From a virus, in the IMG/VR virus record IMGVR_UViG_3300034523_000103, positions 1 to 24,333 of that record: a stretch of DNA of 24,333 nt; one strand, given 5' to 3'. The notes under the pieces are model-generated. The model saw only the letters and a list, made by a program, of their open reading frames with translations, had not been told where the DNA came from and searched no databases. Position numbers and translations under genes: made by a program. Shown one piece after another: positions 13,947-19,930 of this stretch. How positions within the stretch are numbered: position 1 is the stretch's first letter; the number at the start of each line of letters is the position of its first letter.

Positions 13947-14606
13947 CTATTTGAATTTAATCGAATCTAGGAGCTTGAGGGCTGCCTCTGAAGCGTTATC
14001 TGGATCGCGTGCAGCCTCGGCAATGACCTCAAGATACCGCTCCAAAACTTCTCCCGGGGTGAGACCGAACTTTTCTGCCGTATTAATGAGTGACTGGTAT
14101 GCGTCCGTGCTTGCGGCAAAGGTCACGGGCTCGTCGGGGCTTTCAACAAAATCCAGTCTTATGCGAACAGTTTCCGCTTCGTCTTTCTCCCCCGCCAGTT
14201 CCGATACGCTTACGCCCAGCGCGTCGGCCAGTTTGTAGATGTCATCGGTGCTCGGCGAGAGCTCGGCCAGCTCAAAGTCGGTCAGCACCGAGGCATCAAT
14301 TCCTGTCCTTTTGGCGAGCAGGCGAAGGCTAATTTTTTTGGCGCAGCGCAGCTCAAGAAGACGAGTGGAGAAGCCTTCGTACAACTCAATGCTCGGGCGG
14401 CTTACCTCCTCTCCTTGAAGCTCATTGGTAGAAACGCCGAGCGCGTCCGCTAACCGCATTAAGACCTTGAGGCGAGGTATGGACTTGCCGGACTCATACT
14501 TGGAAATCATCGACCATGCGACTCCGGCGGCAGCACCAAGCTCGCGCTGGGTGAGCCCCTTCTGAGCCCTAAGTTGAGTGAGCCGTTCAGCGAATGTTGC
14601 TTTCAT
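13947..14606 (-). CDS. repressor with two tandem XRE-type HTH domains
   Basis: A 219-aa protein read leftward from ATG 14606 (AGGGA just upstream). Residues 7-62 are a first HTH_3 domain (LTQLRAQKGLTQRELGAAAG, SMISKYESGKSIP). Residues 80-137 are a second (RLLELRCAKKISLRLLAKRT, then FELAELSPSTDDIYKLADAL). Each ends with the same ADALGVS-x2-EL motif, so the protein arose by internal duplication. The C-terminal 80 residues may bind other subunits. There is no RecA-cleavage Ala-Gly/Ser-Lys pattern, so an antirepressor rather than the SOS response may inactivate it. It is divergent from an arc-ant-like pair and converges on the tail chaperone gene. It probably acts at the palindrome 14623-14647 and represses its own promoter and the rightward genes. 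Confidence 0.82.
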   Translation of the reverse strand: MKATFAERLTQLRAQKGLTQRELGAAAGVAWSMISKYESGKSIPRLKVLMRLADALGVSTNELQGEEVSRPSIELYEGFSTRLLELRCAKKISLRLLAKRTGIDASVLTDFELAELSPSTDDIYKLADALGVSVSELAGEKDEAETVRIRLDFVESPDEPVTFAASTDAYQSLINTAEKFGLTPGEVLERYLEVIAEAARDPDNASEAALKLLDSIKFK

Positions 14607-14622
14607 GTGTTCCCTGATATTT

Positions 14623-14647
14623 GTACGGGGTTATTTTGTCCCCGTAC
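14623..14647. promoter_or_regulatory. candidate operator of the double-HTH repressor
   Basis: GTACGGGG (14623-14630) and CCCCGTAC (14640-14647) form a perfect 8-bp inverted repeat around the A/T-rich spacer TTATTTTGT. It lies 17 bases upstream of the repressor start codon, where binding would block its promoter. The symmetry and spacing suit a dimeric or two-domain HTH repressor. Confidence 0.6.
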
Positions 14648-14678
14648 CAAGCGTATGCCCCGAAAGGCACAAAAGGCA

Positions 14679-14738
14679 ACAAACGAAACTTTGTTGTTGA
14701 CAGACGACACAAACGGAACAAAACTACACAAACGAAAC
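14679..14738 (+). promoter_or_regulatory. three 11-bp direct repeats and a -35-like box upstream of arc-like gene A
   Basis: ACAAACGAAAC occurs at 14679-14689 and 14728-14738, and as ACAAACGGAAC at 14709-14719. TTGACA (14697-14702) is a perfect -35 match, but the -10 at the expected place (AAAACT, 14720-14725) is weak, so an activator may be needed. The repeats flank and overlap this promoter and are likely binding sites for a regulator of the module, perhaps the Arc-like protein. Confidence 0.5.
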
Positions 14739-14756
14739 GCAGGCAAGGAGCTGGTA

Positions 14757-14927
14757 ATGAGCGAAGTGAAAGAGAAGAAAGTGGTAGGTATTCGTCTGGT
14801 CGATTTGATGCGGGAGAGGCTCAGTGTTCAAGCCGAACTGAACGGTCGCAGTCTGAGCGGTGAGATCGTCTACCGACTGAGGAAGTCGCTGGAGCAGGAG
14901 GGCGAGCATGAAAAGCAGCGCGCATAA
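14757..14927 (+). CDS. Arc-like ribbon-helix-helix repressor (module A)
   Basis: A 56-aa protein from ATG 14757, with AAGGAG at 14745-14750. After a short basic arm, KVVGIRLVDLMRERLSVQAE and LNGRSLSGEIVYRLRKSL form the beta strand and two helices of the Arc/Mnt RHH fold (PF03869 type). NGRS-x-x-x-E-I is the turn also found in P22 Arc. As in P22, it sits directly before an antirepressor gene and probably limits transcription of that operon. The stop at 14925-14927 runs into a hairpin whose T-tract faces the minus strand. The frame is open further upstream, but that part lacks a start signal and overlaps the operator region. Confidence 0.8.
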   Translation: MSEVKEKKVVGIRLVDLMRERLSVQAELNGRSLSGEIVYRLRKSLEQEGEHEKQRA

Positions 14928-14996
14928 AAAAACCCCAGCGCTGGCCGGCGCTGAGGTTTTGGGTAACGAATCCAACTATTCAGGAAAGAAACGTCA
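14926..14996 (-). ncRNA. candidate antisense RNA, sar-like (module A)
   Basis: On the minus strand, ATGACA (complement of 15025-15030), 16 bases and TATGAT (complement of 15003-15008) preceded by TGC form an extended -10 promoter inside the ant start. Transcription would begin near 14996 and cover the ant Shine-Dalgarno. It would end at a hairpin with 9 bp (14933-14941 with 14948-14956, a G-U in this orientation but a C-A mismatch in the other) followed by seven U. The RNA would be about 70 nt, close to P22 sar RNA, which blocks ant translation. Confidence 0.6.
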
Positions 14997-15838
14997 TGAC
15001 GAATCATAGCACAGCCGCATCCAATGTCATCCACTTCGCCTTTGGGGCGAAGAGTGTTCGTATTCAGGAGATCGAAGGGGCGCCCTGGTTCTGCGTAACG
15101 GATGTCTGCAGCATCCTCGGGTATTCGAATAGTCGTGATGCCATGTCCAAGCATTGCCGCGAGAAGGGTGTAGCGAAACGCGACACCCTTACCTCCAAAG
15201 GCAAGCAGGCATTGACGTTCATTGACGAAGGCAACCTCTACCGCCTGATCATCAAGAGCCGCAAGGAAGAAGCGCAGCGTTTCGAGTCTTGGGTTTGTGA
15301 TGAGGTGCTCCCTGCAATCCGCAAGACGGGCCGCTACGAAGATCAGGGCAAGATGGCCGAGCTGATGGATCAGCTGAGCCTGAGCCAGTTCAATACGATC
15401 AAGGGAGTGATTCGCGACAAGATCAAGGCTGCACCTGCAGAGAAGCGCCAAGGCTTGCAGCTAGTCATGCATAACCGCCTGCATACCCGGTTCAACGTGC
15501 CGCGTACCGAGTTGATCCCGGCCAGTCAGTTCGAAGCCGCGTGCAATTTCGTTGCGGCTTATGCGCTTGAGGGTGAGTACCTGCCGAAGCAGGAGGGCAT
15601 ACAGATCGCCGGGAGCCCAAGGTCGCGCTACTTGGTCAGTTTCGACCACAAGGGCGACCAACGAGTCCAAATGATCCCTGCTGATGCTTGCGTAATGACG
15701 CATCGGGAATTGATAGCGGCAATTGTTACACCGGGCGAGCTTCCTGTATCGACTGACGAGATGTTTGAGTTCGTTGTGGCTGGCATGTCCAACTTGAAGG
15801 CTCGCTCCGATTATCAGGCTCGCAAGGTGGCAGCATGA
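14996..15838 (+). CDS. BRO-N family antirepressor (module A)
   Basis: This 280-aa protein starts at ATG 14996, with AGGAAAG upstream. Residues about 16-115 are a BRO-N domain: APWFCVTDVCSILGYSNSRD, then IDEGNLYRLIIKSRKEEAQRF and WVCDEVLPAIRKTGRY. This domain is found in phage antirepressors and binds DNA or repressors. The C-terminal part contains RFNVPRTELIPA and ACNFVAAY-LEGE (165-194), shared with the second BRO protein in the window, so the two are paralogs. It should inactivate a prophage repressor and promote lytic growth. The stop overlaps the Rha gene in ATGA. A candidate antisense RNA covers its ribosome site. Confidence 0.82.
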   Translation: MTNHSTAASNVIHFAFGAKSVRIQEIEGAPWFCVTDVCSILGYSNSRDAMSKHCREKGVAKRDTLTSKGKQALTFIDEGNLYRLIIKSRKEEAQRFESWVCDEVLPAIRKTGRYEDQGKMAELMDQLSLSQFNTIKGVIRDKIKAAPAEKRQGLQLVMHNRLHTRFNVPRTELIPASQFEAACNFVAAYALEGEYLPKQEGIQIAGSPRSRYLVSFDHKGDQRVQMIPADACVMTHRELIAAIVTPGELPVSTDEMFEFVVAGMSNLKARSDYQARKVAA

Positions 15839-16563
15839 ATCTGATCACCACCACCGCTCTAACTATGTCCTCGCAAGAGATCGCCGATCTTGTCGGCTCG
15901 CGTCACGACGACGTCAAGCGTTCCATTGATCGCCTTGTAGCTCGCGGCGTGGTTGCCCAGCCGCCAATGGCGGACGGACAAAAAGCCGGTAACGGAGTGG
16001 TCGTTCAGGAGTACCTGGTCAATAAGCGGGACAGCTTCGTCGTAGTGGCGCAGCTTAGCCCGGAGTTCACTGCGCGCCTCGTTGACCGCTGGCAGGAACT
16101 GGAGGCAGGCCTTGCGCCTGACCTGAATACGGAAGAGGGGAAGCTTGTCCTTATTCAGGAAATGGCGCAAAAGCAGCTAGCACTGATTGCCGAGAACAAG
16201 CTGATTGCCGGTCAGCGCGACCATGCCGTCGCGACCAAGGCAGAAATTGGGAGTCGGCGCGAAGCCACTGCGATGTCTACCGCTTCCACCATGACGCGCA
16301 AAGTCAAAAAGCTTGAGGCTGAACTTGGTCGCAACCAGAAGCATGCGACGGTTATCGCGGTGGAAAGGGCGACAGATAGGAAATTTCCCAAGAACGCCTA
16401 CGTCGCAATGCGTAAATGGTGCCGCGAGAATGGTGTAAGCCCTGTCGACGTAGTCGATGATCGTTATGGCACGGTGAAGGCCTGGCCGGCGGGAGCATGG
16501 AAATCGGCGCACGACATTGACTTGCGCAAACTTTTTGCCGCCGAAAGGAAAAAAGCTGCATGA
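15835..16563 (+). CDS. Rha-family phage regulatory protein
   Basis: A 242-aa protein coupled to the antirepressor by an ATGA overlap, with AAGGTGG upstream. Residues 10-90 match the Rha domain (PF09669): MSSQEIADLVGSRHDDVKRS, NKRDSFVVVAQLSPEFTARLVDRW. A long helical segment follows (about 100-175, EMAQKQLALIAENKLIAGQ). The C-terminal half (KFPKNAYVAMRKWCRENG onward) resembles the winged DNA-binding tails of phage antirepressors. Rha proteins interfere with growth of certain phages in integration-defective hosts and are thought to be regulators. Here it would act with the BRO protein in one operon. Confidence 0.8.
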   Translation: MNLITTTALTMSSQEIADLVGSRHDDVKRSIDRLVARGVVAQPPMADGQKAGNGVVVQEYLVNKRDSFVVVAQLSPEFTARLVDRWQELEAGLAPDLNTEEGKLVLIQEMAQKQLALIAENKLIAGQRDHAVATKAEIGSRREATAMSTASTMTRKVKKLEAELGRNQKHATVIAVERATDRKFPKNAYVAMRKWCRENGVSPVDVVDDRYGTVKAWPAGAWKSAHDIDLRKLFAAERKKAA

Positions 16564-16898
16564 CCAATATCGTGTCGATTCGGCGACTTAGGCCTGGAGA
16601 TAGCGCGACCCCGCAGAGCGCCGCAATGGAGAGGCTGCACTCTGGTGAGTCGGCGGGGGTCGCTGCGCTCATCAGCGTAAAAAGCTTCGAGCGGATTCAG
16701 GAAGTGCTAGGGCTTCTACTTGAGAAGTCCATGGATTGTCGGTCGCTTTCGGATGAGACCATCAATGAAATTGAGGGGCTTGGCGGTCTTTGTCATGAGG
16801 AGGTCTTCGACCTTGTCTTCGCTGCACACTTCGAAATGAGTGCGGCAGAAGAAACACTGAGACTGCTGAAAGCGAGCTGCCCGCAGTCTGCTGACTGA
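16560..16898 (+). CDS. small protein at the end of the antirepressor operon (112 aa)
   Basis: It starts in an ATGA overlap with the Rha gene, so it is the last gene of a coupled arc-ant-rha operon, closed by the terminator at 16935-16954. The N-terminus (MTNIVSIRRLRPGDSATPQS) is basic and unstructured. The rest is acidic and helical (ISVKSFERIQEVLGLLLEKS, then EEVFDLVFAAHFEMSAAEET). It contains no recognised domain, signal peptide or membrane segment. It could be a partner of the regulators. Function unknown. Confidence 0.65.
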   Translation: MTNIVSIRRLRPGDSATPQSAAMERLHSGESAGVAALISVKSFERIQEVLGLLLEKSMDCRSLSDETINEIEGLGGLCHEEVFDLVFAAHFEMSAAEETLRLLKASCPQSAD

Positions 16899-16934
16899 CG
16901 CCAAAACCTAATTGTGACTCCGGATCACCTTTGA

Positions 16935-16954
16935 CCTCGCCTCGGCGGGGTTTT
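16935..16954 (+). terminator. intrinsic terminator closing the module A operon
   Basis: Arms CCTCGC (16935-16940) and GCGGGG (16945-16950, starting from G16945) surround CTCG, with four T at 16951-16954. A promoter-like sequence for the next gene begins inside the T-tract. Confidence 0.7.
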
Positions 16955-16982
16955 GGTCGTTCCCTGTGATTCAGCATAGAAT
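16953..16982 (+). promoter_or_regulatory. candidate promoter of the DUF2513 gene
   Basis: TTGGTC (16953-16958), 18 bases and TAGAAT (16977-16982). The same TTGG-YC-17/18-TAGA layout recurs at 17410-17438 and 19071-19099, each time just after a terminator or its remnant. This supports a shared moron-type promoter. Confidence 0.5.
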
Positions 16983-17009
16983 CTCAGCATTGATAAATTT
17001 GGAGATAGC

Positions 17010-17369
17010 ATGAAACGCGACTGGGAACTGGTTCGCAAAGTCCTGCTGGAGGTCGAGGCGCTTGAATCAAGCAGGCAGATGCTTCGCTCCAGCGCTATCG
17101 ACGGCTATGACTCTGATTTTTCTGCCTACCATATCCACATGCTGATTGAGGCAGGGCTGATTGATGGGAAGTGCGGCAAGTCGCTGAGCGGCCCTCGCGA
17201 TTGCTGGGCCAATGAGCTGACATGGGCAGGACATGAGTTCCTGGACAAGATCAGATCTCAGACGGTTTGGAATAAGACTGTGGGTCTCTTGCGGGAAAAG
17301 GGGCTGGATCTGTCATTCGATACTATCAAGGCTGCTGCTGCGTCCGTGGCGACTAGTCTGCTCGGGTAG
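17010..17369 (+). CDS. DUF2513 family protein
   Basis: A 119-aa product from ATG 17010, with TTGGAGA eight bases upstream. MKRDWELVRKVLLEVEALES at the start, then YHIHMLIEAGLIDGK and LTWAGHEFLDKIRSQTVWNK are the hallmarks of DUF2513. The fold is winged-helix-like (a helix, an 'EAGLI' wing and a 'T-x-x-G-x-x-F-L' segment). The family is common in prophages and mobile elements and has no established function, although the fold suggests regulation. It has its own promoter-like sequence and stands apart from the antirepressor operon, so it behaves as an independent moron gene. Confidence 0.85.
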   Translation: MKRDWELVRKVLLEVEALESSRQMLRSSAIDGYDSDFSAYHIHMLIEAGLIDGKCGKSLSGPRDCWANELTWAGHEFLDKIRSQTVWNKTVGLLREKGLDLSFDTIKAAAASVATSLLG

Positions 17370-17409
17370 TACTCTCTGCAATGGTCGCTTACCTTGGCAG
17401 CTGGGGGGG

Positions 17410-17437
17410 TTGGCCCCTCCCTTCAATAGTGGTAGAT
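17410..17437 (+). repeat. left copy of a 28-bp direct repeat flanking module B
   Basis: The 28 bases match 19071-19098 at 26 positions. The core CAATAGTGGTAGAT is identical. Both copies contain TTGGCC, 17 bases and TAGAT, a promoter-like pattern. This left copy points into the convergent Mnt-like gene and so drives nothing, as if its original downstream gene had been displaced. Upstream, GGCAGC and a G-run look like a damaged version of the terminator before the right copy. Confidence 0.75.
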
Positions 17438-17446
17438 AGTGACGGG

Positions 17447-17782
17447 CTACTTCTTCTTGTTGCGAAGCGCTTCCGCCGCCTCATGCACCGCTCCACCCCG
17501 AGCCTCGGCTAGCTGCCTGGCGCGCCGCTCTATCTCTTGCTCCATTTGCAGGGCGAAGTCGGCAACGATATTTGAAATAGGCTGAGAGGCCTTCTCCCGA
17601 ATCTGGCTCAGCCGGTATTCGCGTTCGACTGCGGATTCTTGTGGGTCGAGGCTTTCCTCTAGGCGCGAAATTATCTCTGCGTGCAACGATCTTGAACCCG
17701 CCTTGGCGCTTTCTTCGAGGCGCCGCCTTAGCTCGACAGGCATTCGAATTGGGTACGGGGAGATGGCGTGTCGATCATTCAT
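17447..17782 (-). CDS. Mnt-like ribbon-helix-helix repressor (module B)
   Basis: A 111-aa protein read leftward from ATG 17782. Residues 8-47 form an Arc/Mnt RHH domain: SPYPIRMPVELRRRLEESAK, then GSRSLHAEIISRLEESL. The rest is a long charged helix (QMEQEIERRARQLAEA) suited to a coiled coil, in the way the Mnt C-terminus forms tetramers. It is divergent from an arc-like gene followed by an antirepressor, which is the mnt-arc-ant order of P22 immI. The ribosome site is weak (GAG only), so expression is probably low. On the minus strand TTGAGT (17833-17838), 17 bases and CATACT (17810-17815) could be its promoter. The protein should repress the ant promoter during lysogeny. Confidence 0.8.
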   Translation of the reverse strand: MNDRHAISPYPIRMPVELRRRLEESAKAGSRSLHAEIISRLEESLDPQESAVEREYRLSQIREKASQPISNIVADFALQMEQEIERRARQLAEARGGAVHEAAEALRNKKK

Positions 17783-17821
17783 GGCGGGCTCGCGCTTTGT
17801 GTTGTGCTCAGTATGCGAAAT

Positions 17822-17880
17822 GAATCAAAAAGACTCAATGAGTTAACTTGACTCATTCCGCGTTTGAGTTACTATGACTC
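17822..17880. promoter_or_regulatory. operator array and divergent promoters between mnt-like and arc-like genes
   Basis: The half-site GACTCA, in either orientation and with small variations, occurs at 17822-17827, 17832-17837, 17839-17843, 17850-17855, 17865-17869 and 17876-17880. ACTCA-A-TGAGT (17833-17843) is a perfect palindrome. Rightward, TTGACT (17848-17853), 16 bases and TACTAT (17870-17875) form a good sigma-70 promoter for arc-ant. Leftward, a weaker promoter serves the mnt-like gene. The half-sites overlap both, as expected for RHH control. Confidence 0.7.
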
Positions 17881-17902
17881 CACACCCAGCAAGGAGCGGA
17901 AA

Positions 17903-18076
17903 ATGAAAGATGCACACAAGGTATCCCCATACAGCCTGCGGATTTCTGAGCAGCTGAAGGCCAGGGCGAGGGATGAGGCGCACGCGAACCGGCGCAGCCT
18001 TAATGCGGAGCTTGAGCTGTTAATTGAGGAGGGTTTCAAGTGGCGGGAAGCGCAGAAGAATCAGGCAGTAGCCTAA
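17903..18076 (+). CDS. Arc-like ribbon-helix-helix repressor (module B)
   Basis: A 57-aa protein from ATG 17903, with AAGGAG at 17891-17896. An in-frame ATG at 17864 falls inside the operator and promoter region and is unlikely. VSPYSLRISEQLKARARDEA and NRRSLNAELELLIEEGF give the RHH strand and two helices. The SPY-x-x-R start is shared with the divergent Mnt-like protein, as P22 Arc and Mnt share ancestry. It should repress the rightward promoter and so damp antirepressor synthesis. Its start is exactly 239 bp before the following ant start, the same as in module A. Confidence 0.82.
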   Translation: MKDAHKVSPYSLRISEQLKARARDEAHANRRSLNAELELLIEEGFKWREAQKNQAVA

Positions 18077-18077
18077 A

Positions 18078-18139
18078 ACGAAGAAACCCCGGCTTGCAGG
18101 CCAGGGCTTCGGATGTGAAAACTTTCGACGGAAATCACG
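18078..18139 (-). ncRNA. candidate antisense RNA, sar-like (module B)
   Basis: On the minus strand ATGACA (complement of 18168-18173), 16 bases and TATTAT (complement of 18146-18151) with an upstream TGC form an extended -10 promoter in the first codons of ant. The transcript would start near 18139 and mask the ant ribosome site. It would end at CCCTGGC/GCCGGGG (18100-18106 with 18087-18093), followed by TTTCTTCGTTTT. The hairpin has a G-U in this orientation but a C-A mismatch in the other, so it is built for leftward transcription. Confidence 0.6.
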
Positions 18140-18141
18140 AC

Positions 18142-19020
18142 ATGAATAATAGCACAGCGGTATCGAATGTCATTCCTTTCAGCTTCGGCAGGCAGCAGGT
18201 GCGCACGCTGATGATTGATGATCAGCCATGGTTCGCCGCCCAAGATGTACTCGACGCCCTTGAGTATGCCGATACATACAAGCCTTCTCGTGCTGTATCG
18301 CACGTCCCATCTCAATGGAAGGGTGTGCAACGGTTGCACACCCTTGGCGGCACACAGCAGATCATGATGATTTCGGAGCAAGGGCTGTACTTCGTGCTTG
18401 GCCGCTCCGATAAGCCCAAGGCCCTACCGTTTCAAATGTGGCTGGCAGGGGACGTGCTTCCATCTATTCGCAAGACTGGTGGCTACACGGACCATCAAGG
18501 CTCAATGGGCGATTTGGTCGGCTCCGTAATCGGTACCAGTGGCGAGCACGTCCTGGATCGGGTCATCGAGCAGAAGGCCTCGCCAGTACCTCATTCGCTC
18601 CAGCGCAGTTTCAAGCACACCATGAAGAGCCGGCTTCGCTCGCGCTTTAACGTTCCGCGCACTGCCTTGATTCCGGCGGAGTACCTGAACGACGCCTGCA
18701 ACTTCGTGGCGGCTTACTCCTTGGAAGGCGAGTGGATTGGCCGCGCCAGCTTGAACACCCACGAATTGACCGACAAGGAACTGTACGATGTTGGCTTCCT
18801 CATTCACCACTTCTTGGCGGTGAAAGGAATTTATGAGCGATGGGGTGTTGGTAGCGCGTTAAGAATGTTGGGTTCGCCAATCCCGGCAGAAATTACCGAC
18901 CACTTCAGCGATGCGATGATGGCTATAGGTGGGCTAAAAAAGCGCTCGGCCGACATGGATGTTGCGGCAAATCGCCTTGGCCTGCGGAATGGGAAGGCGA
19001 CTCGATCTGCCGCAGCCTAA
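18142..19020 (+). CDS. BRO-N family antirepressor (module B)
   Basis: This 292-aa protein starts at ATG 18142, with GGAAA upstream. The frame is open 34 codons further up, but that overlaps arc-like B and lacks a good start. Residues about 12-115 are a BRO-N domain (DDQPWFAAQDVLDALEYADT, SEQGLYFVLGRSDKPKALPF, WLAGDVLPSIRKTGGY). The middle carries RFNVPRTALIPA and ACNFVAAYSLEGEW (168-198), shared with the module A paralog. The C-terminus differs and ends AANRLGLRNGKATRSAAA. It should neutralise a repressor when the ant promoter is released. Its first codons overlap a candidate antisense promoter, and a terminator follows at 19053-19072. Confidence 0.82.
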   Translation: MNNSTAVSNVIPFSFGRQQVRTLMIDDQPWFAAQDVLDALEYADTYKPSRAVSHVPSQWKGVQRLHTLGGTQQIMMISEQGLYFVLGRSDKPKALPFQMWLAGDVLPSIRKTGGYTDHQGSMGDLVGSVIGTSGEHVLDRVIEQKASPVPHSLQRSFKHTMKSRLRSRFNVPRTALIPAEYLNDACNFVAAYSLEGEWIGRASLNTHELTDKELYDVGFLIHHFLAVKGIYERWGVGSALRMLGSPIPAEITDHFSDAMMAIGGLKKRSADMDVAANRLGLRNGKATRSAAA

Positions 19021-19052
19021 TTATTCAGCTACGCCTAGACCTTTAGAGGCAG

Positions 19053-19072
19053 CCCCGCACATGCGGGGTTTT
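19053..19072 (+). terminator. intrinsic terminator after module B
   Basis: CCCCGC (19053-19058) and GCGGGG (19063-19068) pair perfectly around ACAT, with four T at 19069-19072. The right direct repeat starts inside the T-tract. Confidence 0.75.
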
Positions 19073-19098
19073 GGCCCTTCCCCTCAATAGTGGTAGAT
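19071..19098 (+). repeat. right copy of the 28-bp direct repeat, also a candidate promoter
   Basis: This copy matches 17410-17437 at 26 of 28 bases. TTGGCC (19071-19076), 17 bases and TAGATT (19094-19099) would serve as the promoter of the zinc-ribbon gene starting at 19127. Confidence 0.7.
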
Positions 19099-19126
19099 TG
19101 CCGGTATTGAATGGGGAGGGTGAGAA

Positions 19127-19912
19127 ATGTCGGCAGTTAAATGCAGGGAGTGCGGCGCGCAGTTAAGGGTAAAGGCTAGCATCTGCCCGGCATGCGGAGC
19201 AAAGCTGTCACGGAAAGCGAAAGTGTTGGCTTGGGCTGCGCTTGCACTGATCGCTTTTGTAGTCCTGAAAGGCGTCTTCAGCGAAGAGCCTGCGAACACC
19301 GAAGCACAAAAAAGCACTCCGATGGATATCGCGGAGGCTGTGGCTGCAAGCCAGCCAATGCCAGAGCTGAGTTCTGGTCTGGCGCCGATTAGAAGTGGCG
19401 CTCTCGACAGTTACACGAAAGCTACGCACCCAAAAATATATGCAAAATGGGGCGCCGAAGGAGCAAAGAAAATTGAAGCCCATCAGAAGCTTGCCGCAGA
19501 CTTTATAGCAACGTCTGGCAGGTGTGACGCAGTTTCAATAGCCGGCCTATCCGAGCAGCGTAGCAGTCCACCCTCGAACATCGTGGTTTTCGTGGATTGT
19601 GAAAACGGCCAGCGGTTCTATATCGGGCCGAATGATCTTGGCTCTCCACTGCAGTCGGAGGCCGAGCGGGCATTGAACAAAGAGTCAGCTATTTCAATTT
19701 GTCGAGAATCGGTGAGAGCGGCCGCAAAATTCCCATCGTCTGTGAGCTTTAGCGCCTTCGGTACGGCGGCAGAAACCAACAAAACAACAGGCGGTACCAC
19801 GGTCTATATGGACTTTGAATCGAAGAACAGGATTGGAAATTTAATACCGCAGCGAGCTACGTGCGTATTCCCTGTTAGCGGAAAGCCAGAGCTGCGAGTC
19901 AGCAACAGATAG
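19127..19912 (+). CDS. zinc-ribbon membrane-anchored protein, moron-like
   Basis: A 261-aa protein from ATG 19127, preceded by GGGGAGGGTGAG. The N-terminus is a zinc ribbon with CRECG (Cys6, Cys9) and CPACG (Cys20, Cys23). Basic residues and a hydrophobic segment at about 32-50 (VLAWAALALIAFVVLKGV) follow. The remaining 210 residues would lie outside the membrane, with the ribbon in the cytoplasm. The outer part has cysteines (RCDAVSI, VDCENGQRFYIG, ATCVFPV) that could form disulfides. Many bacterial and prophage proteins share this ribbon-TM-tail plan. Base composition is more A/T-rich than in late genes. With its own promoter and terminator it is probably expressed in lysogens, perhaps altering the cell surface or excluding other phages. 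That role is a guess. Confidence 0.75.
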   Translation: MSAVKCRECGAQLRVKASICPACGAKLSRKAKVLAWAALALIAFVVLKGVFSEEPANTEAQKSTPMDIAEAVAASQPMPELSSGLAPIRSGALDSYTKATHPKIYAKWGAEGAKKIEAHQKLAADFIATSGRCDAVSIAGLSEQRSSPPSNIVVFVDCENGQRFYIGPNDLGSPLQSEAERALNKESAISICRESVRAAAKFPSSVSFSAFGTAAETNKTTGGTTVYMDFESKNRIGNLIPQRATCVFPVSGKPELRVSNR

Positions 19913-19930
19913 CGCCGAACAACACCAACA

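Noticed and set aside
14574-14756. N-terminal extension of the arc-like gene A
   Set aside because: The extra 61 codons overlap the divergent repressor start and operator repeats. AAGGAG places the start at 14757.
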